A stretch of DNA of 64,000 bases. It comes from Marinobacter sp. AC-23 (GTDB lineage Bacteria; Pseudomonadota; Gammaproteobacteria; Pseudomonadales; Oleiphilaceae). The stretch covers positions 1-64,000 of the forward strand of contig NZ_MBPP01000018.1 in NCBI RefSeq assembly GCF_001858325.1, given 5' to 3'. The notes under the pieces were generated by a model. It did no database searches. It was given only the letters and a program-made list of their open reading frames with translations, and was not told the DNA's origin. Shown in pieces: positions 47,583-56,974 of this stretch (within the stretch, counting starts at the first letter, position 1; each line of letters begins with the position of its first letter). A program made the translations under genes and the position numbers.

Positions 47583-47596
47583 ACTAGGGTAAGCGT

Positions 47597-47636
47597 AATA
47601 GAACAACGGCCCATGTGTATGGACCCTTGTTCTATT
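47597..47636. terminator. Bidirectional terminator between adh and iclR
   Basis: An 18-base stem with two mismatches (AATAGAACAA, CGG/CCAT around GTGT) between convergent genes. It overlaps the iclR stop codon and has A/T tracts on both sides, so it can end both transcripts. Confidence 0.65.
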
Positions 47637-48447
47637 GAGGATCTAACGATGTCGCTTCTTTTAGCATGAGGCCCAGTTCGTTTGCAGCAGCTTGAAGTTT
47701 TGGCACAAAAACTTGCAACTCCGCTAATGACTTTCGAATAGTCGGTGCATGGGTAAATAAACTGGCAAAGTAATGTCCTTCTGGGTTTAGAATCGGCACT
47801 GAAAGTGCAACTATCCCAGCAATGAATTCCTCGTTATCCAAACCAACACCCGTTTTTGCAATCTGCTCTAAACTCGCTTCTAACTGTTGCTTATCCACCA
47901 AGGTATTATTCGTCAGAGGCTGTAACGGCATATTACTAATTAATCGCTTACGCTGGGCTTTAGGTAGTGAACTCAAATAGAGCTTTCCACTGGAAGTGCA
48001 CCACACAGGTACATTGTCACCAACTTGCAAGTAAAGTTGTAGCGGCCAATTACTTTGTACGCGGTCGGTGTACACCATCTCCAGGTTAATCGGGATAGCA
48101 ATACCGCAGGTTTCGCCTACCTCCGCCGCTAAACGTTGTAAAACAGATAACCGTAAGCTCTCTAGTGAGTCATTGGTTAATACACCTACGGCTGTTTTCA
48201 CCAGCCTTGTGCCGGGAATAATCAAACCACGCCAATCCGTTTGCACAAAACCATCAGCTTCTAACTGTTGCAACAATCGATGAATACTGGGTTTTGGGAT
48301 ATCTAAAGTGAATGCCAAGTCTGCGGGCGAAAGTGGGCGCTCGCTGACAGACACCAGTTCAACAATTTCTAAAACCCGATTGATTGAGGAACCTTTGTTT
48401 CGTTTAGCAGGATCATTGATTGGGCTTAACTTCATCTGAGTTACCAT
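47632..48447 (-). CDS. IclR family transcriptional regulator
   Basis: A 271-residue regulator with an N-terminal winged HTH (NRVLEIVELVSVSERPLSPADLA, KPSIHRLLQQLEADGF) and a C-terminal GAF-like effector domain (PVWCTSSGKLYLSSLP, GVGLDNEEFIAGIVALSVPI). IclR proteins regulate adjacent catabolic genes in response to a metabolite, so control of the TRAP-adh operon is likely. The gene faces the adh gene. A perfect 15-base dyad lies just upstream of its start (48457-48471). The coding region is AT-rich: a 60-base line at 47881 counts 38% GC. Confidence 0.88.
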   Translation of the reverse strand: MVTQMKLSPINDPAKRNKGSSINRVLEIVELVSVSERPLSPADLAFTLDIPKPSIHRLLQQLEADGFVQTDWRGLIIPGTRLVKTAVGVLTNDSLESLRLSVLQRLAAEVGETCGIAIPINLEMVYTDRVQSNWPLQLYLQVGDNVPVWCTSSGKLYLSSLPKAQRKRLISNMPLQPLTNNTLVDKQQLEASLEQIAKTGVGLDNEEFIAGIVALSVPILNPEGHYFASLFTHAPTIRKSLAELQVFVPKLQAAANELGLMLKEATSLDPQ

Positions 48448-48456
48448 AAAATGTCG

Positions 48457-48471
48457 TGAATCTTGGATTCA
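48457..48471. promoter_or_regulatory. Candidate IclR autoregulatory operator
   Basis: TGAATC-TTG-GATTCA is a perfect 6-3-6 dyad 10-24 bases before the iclR ATG, where a repressor would block transcription of its own gene. IclR-type regulators typically bind dyads of about this size. Confidence 0.5.
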
Positions 48472-48563
48472 AAGAATAAGTGCAGCACTTTGGATCGGCA
48501 GGGAGAGGTAGGGGGGCGTTGCCGGTACCCTCATTCGCTTTACCTACCAAAGTGAAGAGATCC

Positions 48564-48720
48564 ATGGGATACCAACAACTGACCTAGGCCCAACGATACC
48601 AGATTTCGGCCTTCTTGCGAGTAGGCCGGAGTCAACGAGCAATGACGCAAAGACAACCCTGAGCTGATCAGTAGTGACAACAGTGCGGAGGCGTTACTGA
48701 GGAGCGTTTATTGAAATAGG
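48564..48720 (+). pseudogene. IS30-family transposase remnant
   Basis: Translated from the ATG at 48564, the sequence reads M-G-Y-Q-Q-L-T, stop, A-Q-R-Y-Q-I-S-A-F-L-R-V-G-R-S-Q-R-A. This matches the well-known start of IS30 transposases (MxYxQLTxxQRYQIxxLxxxGxSQxxIA). A stop replaces codon 8 and homology fades after about 35 codons, so the element is dead and truncated. It borders the TRAP-adh-IclR block. Confidence 0.6.
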
Positions 48721-48966
48721 AGCCTGGCCAGCGCTCCAGTACCGGGACTACCTGCAACAACAATTCGCTGAACCTAACCCCGTGGTGGGGCGATTTTCTG
48801 ATCAGTGGCAGCGTTGATGTCATTGTTCAGGACATGCGCGTTCAACTTGGCAAACCATTTTTTTGAATATTGTGACAAATCCGAATTTGGCAATATACGG
48901 TGTAGCGCTAACAGCTCATCATTTTTTTGTTCTTGTGGCGCACAGGACTCTGCTGCATCCTGCCAT

Positions 48967-50088
48967 CTAAACTGCCAAATGCCGTCGGAACAGCGCCAGT
49001 GCAGCACTGAAGAACACCACGCCTATGCCCACCAGCGCCAGCATCTGAGGCCATACCACGTCCAGCCCTGCGCCGCGGTATAAAATGGCCTGGGCCATAC
49101 TGACGAAGTGGGTGGTGGGCGCCGCCAGCATAATGTTCTGCACCAGGTCAGGCATGCTTTCCCGCGGAGTGATGCCGCCTGAGAGCAGCTGCAGGGGAAT
49201 GATGGTGAGTATCAGCAACAGGCCGAACTGGGGCATGGTGCGGGCCACAGTGCCGATCAGGATACCGATGGCGGTGGTGGAAAACAGATGAATCAGCGCG
49301 CCGAAGAAAAACAGCAGCAACGAGCCCTGTATCGGCACCGCAAGTACTTTCTGGATAATCACCATCACCGAAAAAATCGCGGCCAGCATCACAATAAGCC
49401 CGTTGGCCCACACTTTTGCAGCCATAATTTCAAAGGGCCGGATGGGCATTACCATGAGATGTTCCACCGTGCCGTGTTCGCGCTCGCGAATCAACGCAGC
49501 ACCAGACAGAATAATGCTAATCATAGTGATCATAGTGATCAGCTCCATCACCCCACCAAACCAGGTGCCTTCCAGGTTAGGGTTGAAGCTCGCATGAACC
49601 ACCAGATTGATCGGCAAGGCGGCGCTGGCGCTATCGCTACGTAAGAATTCGGCAACCTCCATGGTGACCATTTGCTCAATGTAACGCGAGCCGATAAAGG
49701 CCTGGGTCATTCGTGTGGCGTCGATATTCAGCTGAATGCTGGTTACACGGCCGGTGCGCATATCGCGCTCAAAGCCCTCTGGAATAACCAGTGCGAAGGT
49801 GTGGCTGCCGCTGTCCAGCACGGTATCTATCTGGCCAAAGCTGATGTGGTCAGGCTCCAGGAACCAGGGCTGCTGCAATGAAGCGATAATATGGCCAGAA
49901 AGCGCGGTCTGGTCTTCATCCACCACTGCCACGGGAGTGTTGTTCAGCTCCATGGAACCTGCAGAACCAGCGGTATAGACCATCAGGGTAAATGCCAGTA
50001 CGACAAACACCAGCAGCACCTTATCGCTCCAGATGCTGCGCAGTTCTTTCATTCCCAGATTCCAGATATTGACGATTGATTCCATCAT
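48967..50088 (-). CDS. yhhJ: ABC-2 type transporter permease YhhJ
   Basis: A 373-residue permease: one N-terminal TM helix, a large periplasmic domain (about 60-180), then five TM helices with REREHGTVEHLMVMPIRPFEI and PRESMPDLVQNIMLAAPTTHFV. The E-x-G-T-V-E-H-L-M-V-M-P motif is typical of the ABC-2 family. It begins where rbbA ends and is last in the yhiI-rbbA-yhhJ order known from E. coli. Confidence 0.85.
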   Translation of the reverse strand: MMESIVNIWNLGMKELRSIWSDKVLLVFVVLAFTLMVYTAGSAGSMELNNTPVAVVDEDQTALSGHIIASLQQPWFLEPDHISFGQIDTVLDSGSHTFALVIPEGFERDMRTGRVTSIQLNIDATRMTQAFIGSRYIEQMVTMEVAEFLRSDSASAALPINLVVHASFNPNLEGTWFGGVMELITMITMISIILSGAALIREREHGTVEHLMVMPIRPFEIMAAKVWANGLIVMLAAIFSVMVIIQKVLAVPIQGSLLLFFFGALIHLFSTTAIGILIGTVARTMPQFGLLLILTIIPLQLLSGGITPRESMPDLVQNIMLAAPTTHFVSMAQAILYRGAGLDVVWPQMLALVGIGVVFFSAALALFRRHLAV

Positions 50089-52845
50089 CAGCGCCCCTGT
50101 TTACGAAGTAGGAACACAGACATCAGCGTAAGCACCGGAATAAACGCCGCCAGGATCAGGAAAGAGTGCTGCAGATCAGCAAACGTCAGCCCCTTGGTAA
50201 ACACGCCACGGCTGATCTGCAGAAACCAGGTGGCCGGCCAGAACTGGCCGATAACCGCACCGGCACCCTCCAGTGACGACACAGGCTCTGTCATGCCGGA
50301 GAACTGAATGGTGGGCAGTATGGTGACGATGGCCGTGGCTGCCAGCGCGGCAACCTGAGTAGAGGCAAAGGCCGAGATTACCTGGCCCAGACCGGTTGTG
50401 GCCGTCACAAAAAGCAGAGCCCCCAGGGTCAGGGTCAGCACGCCTCCTTTGACGGGCACATCAAACAGGAAGATCGCCAGCAGCACCAGGCTGACATAGC
50501 TCAACATGCTGAATCCGATGTAAGGCAGCTGTTTGCCCAGCAGGAACTCCAGCCGGTTCACCGGTGTTACATACAAATTGGTGATCGATCCCAGCTCTTT
50601 CTCGCGCACAATACCCAGCGCCATCAGGATAGCCGGAATGAACACCAGCAAAATCGGGATAACCGCCGGTACCATGGCGTCGAGGCTCCGGAAGTCTTGG
50701 TTGTAGCGGTAGCGGGATTCGATGGTTACCAGGCTCAGGCTGGTACGACGCCATAGGTACGAAGCGCCAGGTCTTTCAGATAACTGAAGTGCAGCCCCTG
50801 AATGTATCCCTGAATGGTCTCGCCACGAAACGGCATGGCGCCATCCACCCACACCGCGATATCCGTGGGCCGGCCGCGTTTGAGATCCTTGCCGAAACCG
50901 GGCGGTATGGCCAGCACCAGACTGAGCTCGCCAGACTGCATCCGCTGTTCCAGTTCTTCCACGTTGGACACCGCGGGTTGCTCCACAAAATACCGGGAGC
51001 CGGACACAGCGGTTATGTAGTCACGGCTTTGGGGAGTCTGGTCCTGATCCAGAACCGCAAACCGCAGATCTTCCACATCCAGAGTAATGCCGTAGCCCAG
51101 AATCATCATCAGCAAGGCTGAGCCAATAAAAGCAAACGACATGCGGATAGGGTCGCGCAACAGCTCTCGGGTTTCACGGCGGGCGTAAGCCAGCAACCTT
51201 TGCCAGCTGAAACGTCGGTGGCGAGGCTGAGAAGCGCTGTCGGAGCCCAGAACCATACCGTCGCCCTGGCTTGTGGACGGATCGACGGCGGCCTCGAGCG
51301 TTTGCATGAAGGCACCTTCCAGGTTCTCTGCCCCGGCCTGCTGAATCAGCGCAGCAGGGGTATCGCAGGCCAGCACTTCACCGGCGTGCATCAGAGAAAT
51401 CCGGTCGCAGCGTTCGCCCTCATTCATAAAGTGTGTGGAAATAAAGATGGTCACGCCGTCTTCGCGGGACAATCGCAGCAGCAGGCGCCAGAAATTGTTG
51501 CGGGCACCTGGATCCACCCCTGAAGTAGGTTCGTCGAGAATCAACAGTTCCGGCGAGTGCACCACCGCCACCGCCAATGACAACCGCTGGCGCACACCCA
51601 GCGGCAGATCGCCGGCAAGCTGATCCATCACTTCGGCTAAACTGAACTCTTCGACCAACTCGTCGATCCTGGGCTGGATACGTTCCGGCGCAAGATGGAA
51701 CAACTTGGCGTGCAGCACCAGATTCTGACGCACCGTCAGCTCGCCGTAGAGCGAGAACGACTGGGACATATAACCCACACGCTGGCGAGTGCTCAGATCA
51801 CGGGAATCCAGAGGCGCACCAAACAGGAAAACCTCACCCTCGGAAGGAGTTAGCAGACCCGTCAGCATTTTCATGGTGGTGGTTTTGCCACAACCGTTGG
51901 AACCCAGAAAACCGAAAATCTCGCCCTTGGGGATGGTGAAGCTGACGTCTTTCACGGCCGTAAAATCGCCGAAGCGCAGGGTGAGATTGTGGGCTTCTAT
52001 GGCCGGGACATCATCGGCTGAATCCACAGCCGGCGCTGCGGTTTTCGGGTCTGTGCCGGTGATTTCCTGGCGGTCGTCCGGCAACAGGGCAATAAAGGCC
52101 TCGTCGAGGGTTTCTGTGCCGGTTTTCTGCTTCAGCTCCAGTGGCGAGCCGGTGTCCAGTATGGCGGCGCCGTCCATTGCAACCAGCCAGTCGAAGCGCT
52201 CGGCCTCTTCCATATAAGCGGTTGCCACCAGTACGCTCATAGTGGGTTGCTGAGCGCGGATAGAGTCGATCAGGTCCCAGAATTGTTTACGCGCAAGCGG
52301 ATCTACGCCGGTGGTGGGCTCGTCCAGAATCAACAACTCCGGGTTGTGGATCAGTGCGCAACAAAGGCCCAGCTTCTGTTTCATACCGCCGGAGAGCTTG
52401 CCGGCGGGCCGGTCGCGGAACTCCAGCAGGCCAGTAGCCGACAGCAGTCGGTCAATTTGGCCGGCGCGGGTTTTTCCACGCAGACCAAACAAGTCGGCAA
52501 AAAAGCCGATATTCTCATCGATCGTCAGGGTGTGGTACAGGTTGCCGCCAAGGCCCTGAGGCATATAGGCAATACGCGGCGCGGCCTTGCTGCGAAAGCG
52601 CGAATCGGCCATGTCGCCACCCAGTACCTGTAAACTGCCCTGTTGCAACTGGCGGGCGCCGGCTACCAGCCCCATCAAGGTAGACTTGCCCACGCCGTCG
52701 GTCCAATCAGGCCCACCATGCAGCCAGCGGGAAGATCCAGGCTGACGTTTTGCAGGGCGGTACGGCTGCCGTAGTAGTGGCTTATTGATTCCAGCCGGGC
52801 AACCGGTTTTGTAGGCATCGCGTCGGCGTTAGGCTTATCAACCAT
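50088..52845 (-). pseudogene. rbbA: RbbA-type double ABC ATPase/permease, two frameshifts
   Basis: RbbA fuses two ABC ATPase domains to an ABC-2 permease, and in E. coli is also ribosome-associated. Start is the ATG at 52845 (M-V-D-K-P-N-A-D). The first ATPase has G-V-G-K-S-T-L and [10 protein letters not shown]; the second has [14 protein letters not shown] with the RbbA-like degenerate signature [10 protein letters not shown]. The permease half follows (VREKELGSITNLYVTPV). Break 1 is near 52699, inside the Walker A coding region; one restored base gives G-P-D-G-V-G-K-S. Break 2 is near 50745. Both fit one missing base. Joined length is about 915 aa, like E. coli RbbA. Intact pieces run 50735-52693 and 50088-50852. 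Confidence 0.8.
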
Positions 52846-53835
52846 TGGGCAGATTCACTTGCAGATGCTCCGGCCAGGGCTGGCTTTCATCCACGCGCAC
52901 ATAGGCATCGCCCGGCACGCCGGTTTTAACCCGGTCACGGTAAGCTTTAAGCAGCTCCGCATTAATGCGGACGCGCACCCGGAACATCAGCTTCTCGCGT
53001 TCGCTACGGGTTTCTACCGCCTTGGGTGTGAACTGGGCCTCGGCCGCCACAAAGCTCACCCGGGCAGGCACCACGTAATCAGGCAGAGCATCCAGAATAA
53101 TCCGGCTTCGGAGCCAACCCGCACCTTGCCAGCCTGGGCGGTGGGCAGAAAAATGGTGAGGTACACGTCAGTAACATCGATGACCGTTGCGACCTTGCCT
53201 CCGGCCGCCAACACTTCACCCGGCTCGGCCAGACGGTAAAGCACACGCCCGCCAATCGGACTGATAAGGTGGCTGTCGTCAATGGTGGTTTGGACCTTAC
53301 GAATGCTGGCTCTTGCAGCTTCAATTCCGGCACGGGCAGAGGCTACCTGAGCCTTTGATGCCTGCAGCGCAGCTTCAGCGGTTTCTGCAGTGGTGCGGGC
53401 ACGGTCAAGCTGCTCGCGGGAAACATGGCCTTTGTCTACTAAGGATTCCATTCGGCCTAGTTCGGACCGGGCCAGCCGGAGTTCGCTTTCACGCTGAACG
53501 ACCACTGCTTCGGCCAGGTTCTGCGCTTGTAGTGCCTGATTCAGGTTGGCCTGAGCCGCTGCCATAGTTGCCTGCAGTTCGTCGGTATCCATTTCAGCCA
53601 CCGCACTGCCGGCGTCAATCAGGTCGCCCTCAGCCACAAAAAAGCTCTGCAACCGGCCTGGAATACGGGTCGCGATGTCTACCTGAGTAGCCTCTATGCG
53701 ACCATTGCCGGAGGCAATATGTTCTGGAAGCCTGTCACTATCCGGCAAAAATTGCCACGCGACTGTGGCAATCGCTGCGATAACAACAAGAGTAATCAGA
53801 AGCTTCTGGGGAACTTTGGAGTTTGAACCGGACAT
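52838..53835 (-). pseudogene. yhiI: HlyD family secretion protein YhiI, frameshifted
   Basis: The periplasmic adaptor of the RbbA/YhhJ exporter. The 259-residue N-terminal frame (start 53835) has a TM anchor, a lipoyl-like half, a coiled coil (ANLNQALQAQNLAEAVVVQRE) and the second half (LISPIGGRVLYRLAEPGEVL). It runs out of frame at about 53104, where one restored C gives [17 protein letters not shown] and continues into the 78-residue C-terminal frame ending at 52838. It overlaps the rbbA start by 8 bases. Full length is about 332 aa, as expected. Confidence 0.85.
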
Positions 53836-53949
53836 TGTTCTTCCCTGGTGCAGACGTGAGTTATTGCAGATGAAATTAGGTTGCTACCAGTATAACAACA
53901 GATTTTAGTGTTGCACTGACGCGCGTCAAGAGCGCACGCAATAGTTTCG

Positions 53950-54160
53950 ACAACTCAACCAAGAGCGGTTTCCGGTATTTCGCGTAACCCGCATGTATCA
54001 TAGCCACATCGTTGGCCTCCAGAGAGTTGGTCAGTACTCGCACCTGAACACCTCTGCGCTCCAGATCGCGGAATATTTCCACACCGGTTTTGGTAGGTAT
54101 AAAGTAGGGCGACACCAGTAGCGATCGAAGTCATCAGAAAGCTCATGTACAACCGGGCCA
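53950..54160 (-). pseudogene. Phospholipase D family remnant
   Basis: The minus strand encodes SPYFIPTKTG, RGVQVRVLTNSLEANDV and MIHAGYAKYRKPLL, all typical of the phospholipase D/cardiolipin synthase-like family. Immediately upstream, in another frame, E-L-S-D-D-F-D-R-Y-W matches a stretch from earlier in the same family. The middle of the gene and both catalytic HKD motifs are missing, so a deletion fused two distant parts. After K-Y-R-K-P-L-L homology stops as well. Non-functional. Confidence 0.65.
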
Positions 54161-54311
54161 ATGCCAGCTCGGAAGTGAGTCACTCCTTAAGATAGGTCAG
54201 TGTGGCATTGCATGGCGCTCTCAGGCTTCAACTGTGAAAAACAACGCATTATGCTGGCGTGCTATGCTCAAAGTCTTGCATCCATACGTTACAAAACCTG
54301 GAGAACAGAAC

Positions 54312-54683
54312 ATGATCGGATACGTGACCATCGGTGTCAGTGATATGGAAAAAGCCAAGAAGTTCTACACAGACCTTCTCGGCGACATGGGCGCAAAACT
54401 CCTGCTGGATATAGGCCGCATTGCGTTCATTGGGGAAAGCATGAAATCCCCTATGTTGGCCGTTTGTACGCCGTTCGACGGTACGCCAAACGATCCCGGC
54501 AACGGCAATATGCTGGCATTGCAGCCAGGCTCGAAAGAAGCCGTTGATACCTATCACAAGAAAGCCATTGAGTTGGGGGCGACCTGTGATGGCGAACCGG
54601 GGCAGCGCATTCCAGACCAGTTTTACGGCGCTTACGTGAAAGATCCGGACGGCAACAAGCTGGCGTTTTTCCACTTCGGTTGA
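54312..54683 (+). CDS. VOC family protein (glyoxalase-like)
   Basis: A 123-residue single VOC domain with the paired beta-alpha-beta-beta-beta modules: MIGYVTIGVSDMEKAKKFYTDLLG at the start and YGAYVKDPDGNKLAFFHFG at the end. These bind a metal through His/Glu and act in isomerisation or drug resistance; the specific activity is unknown. The ATG at 54312 has GGAG 9 bases upstream; an upstream open frame to 54234 is not supported. Confidence 0.85.
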   Translation: MIGYVTIGVSDMEKAKKFYTDLLGDMGAKLLLDIGRIAFIGESMKSPMLAVCTPFDGTPNDPGNGNMLALQPGSKEAVDTYHKKAIELGATCDGEPGQRIPDQFYGAYVKDPDGNKLAFFHFG

Positions 54684-54711
54684 TACGCCCAGCCTGAAAC
54701 CTGAGGCCGCT

Positions 54712-56974
54712 CTATTCTGCGGTCTCAGTCTTGAACCACCACCCCGGCAACAACCCTCGAATCTGCGGCTGTAAAAAGCGGTCGTCAATCAGCCAGATCA
54801 CCCCTTGATCCTCTGGTGTGCGAATCACCCGACCAGCAGCCTGGGCAATTTTCTGCAAGCCCGGAATCAGATAGGTGTAGTCATAACCGGCGCCAAAGCG
54901 CTTGTGCAGGCGATGTTTCAGGATCTCGTGCCAGGCATCAAACGGCGGCAAGCCCAGGGTGGCGACAAAGGCACCAATTAGCTGCTCGCCCGGTAGATCA
55001 ATGCCCTCACTGAACACGCCCCCCAGAACCGCAAACGCCACACTGCCGGATTCTTCGCGGAACCCAGCCAGAAACTCTCTTCGTTGTTGTGGACTCATCC
55101 CGGAATGCTGCACGCGCTGGGGCACATCCGGGGCTTGGCTTTCCAATGCAGCACTCGCCTCATTCAAATACTTAAAGCTACTGAAAAACGCTAAATAGTG
55201 CCCTCTGCGCTCTCGATACTGCTGCGCAATCAGCTCAGCGATGGGCTGTACTGACGCCTCGCGATGGGCTTGGCGGGTACTGATCTTGGGTGTGAAGTTC
55301 ACCTGCAATTGTTCGGCACTGAACGGGCTGGGCAACGAAGTGAACCGGCTGTCCTCCGGCAACCCCAGCAGATCCCGGTAATACACGCCGGGGCTGAGGG
55401 TGGCAGAAAATAACAATACCGAGGCTGCTGCCTGAAAGCGGTCGCGCAGAAAATCCGCCGGCACCAGATTCTGAATGCTCAGGCTGGCGCGGCCGCGGCC
55501 TGCGCGACGAAATTCGCACAGGGAATGGTCGCCAAATGAATCCGCCAGCTTCATAAAGGCCACGGATTCAAACAGCACTTCCTGCAGTTCCAGATCCGGC
55601 GGATTGTCTGCCAGAAAATCCGTAAGCCAGATACAAGCCCTTGCAGGCTGCTGATCAGTGCGCCAGGCAGATTGTCCAGAAACACCGGAGCGGTGCCGGC
55701 TTCAGAGTGATCACCGATAACACCCTGCCAGGCACGGGCCGTACGATCCAAGTGAGGCCTCAGGCTTTGGGGGCAGTTTTCTTCACTTTCAGCAGCCGCT
55801 GTTGGTCCAGCTGCACCGAATACATGCCCCGGCCGCGATCCACCAGATTGTGGGCTTCGTCTATCAGAACGCCGGTTTTCCAGTTGTTCTGTCGGGTAAG
55901 CCCGTGGAGCAGGGCCGCCTGATCAAACATTCGATTCACATCGCCGATTACCAAATCGCACCAGCGCGCCATCTCTTGGGCCAGAAAGTATGGGCAGATG
56001 TTGTGGCCGACAGCGATCGTTGCCAATACGTCTTGCGTAAGTGTTGTACCCGCCTGAGCCGCTTCAGCTCGAGCATCTGGCAGGCGATCGAAGAAGCCTT
56101 TGGCAAGCGGGCAGGAATCCCCGTGGCAGGCTTTGTCCGGGTGCTCGCAGGCGTCGGCCTTGGCCACCAGTTCCAGCGTACGCAAGGGCCATATCTGTGG
56201 CGCATCCTGCGCGGCCCGTAGGCGCTCCACGGCGTCCACCGCCAACTGCCTGGCAGTATTGCGGCAGGTGAGGTAAGCCAGCTTGTCGTGTGCTGCAGCG
56301 GGCATGGCCATCAACGCAGGGAACAGAGTGCCCAGAGTTTTGCCCAGGCCAGTGGGCGCTTCCAACAGCAGGCTGCCGCCTTTTACCGTATTTTTATAAA
56401 CCGTTTCGGCGAGTTGTCGCTGGCGGGGGCGAAACTGGGCAAACGGAAAGCGCAGCCCAGCGAGGCGAATATCACGCTGTTCCCGGTGGTGCGCTTCCTG
56501 CTCCGCCCAAAGCCGGTAGCGCTCACATAAAGTTTCCAGCTCTTGCCACAGTTCATCGGCGCGGGCAGTTTCGGTCACAGGCGTTTCCCGGTTTTTTCCC
56601 ATATCGAAATACACCAACGCCAGCTTGAGGGTTTTTCGATTTTCCTGGCGGCAGAGTAGGGCGCCGTAGGCCCGTAACTGGGCCCGGTGCAACGCACGTT
56701 GATGAGGCCGGATACGGGACAAATCCCCACGGTGTGTTTTGATTTCTTCCAGCAAGCCGGAATGCGGGTTATACACATCGGCTCGACCGTACAGCTCTAA
56801 CCCCAAGCACTTACCGGTAAGTGAATACTCGCTTTTGTAGCCGTATCCACGTTTGGATTGAATGACTTGATGGCCAGCGATACCCTCTTCTGCACTGGGG
56901 GCCGGGGTGTAACGAAAGTCTAAATCGCCTTCCCGGGCGGCGAATTCGCAGAGCGTTCTGACCGCAACTTTCAC
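54712..56974 (-). pseudogene. Fe-S (XPD/DinG-like) helicase with N-terminal nuclease-like domain, two frameshifts
   Basis: A DNA helicase of about 755 aa. The N-terminal 150 residues look like a PD-(D/E)XK nuclease fold (GRADVYNPHSGLLEEIKT, acid and Lys). Then come Walker A EAPTGLGKTLGTLFPAL, four clustered Cys (ACEHPDKACHGDSCPLAKG and later NICPYF) that would hold a 4Fe-4S cluster, the DEAH box LIDEAHNLVDRG, and the C-terminal helicase half (QAAGRVIRTPEDQGVIWLID). Breaks lie in a C5 run (55769-55773) and near 55646; each fits one missing base. The start is a GTG at 56974 that overlaps the FAN1-like gene by 4 bases. Confidence 0.75.

Larger units (their letters stand above)
48448..48966. other. 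Gap between iclR and yhhJ holding an IS30 remnant
   Basis: A 519-base gap without an intact gene. It holds the IclR-type dyad and a decayed IS30-like transposase start. A minus-strand open frame at 48774-49007 extends from the yhhJ end and has no recognisable homology. Confidence 0.55.

Noticed and set aside
48774..49007. A 77-codon minus-strand frame near the yhhJ end
   Set aside because: It reads out of the yhhJ frame, has no homology that I recognise, and lies next to the IS remnant.
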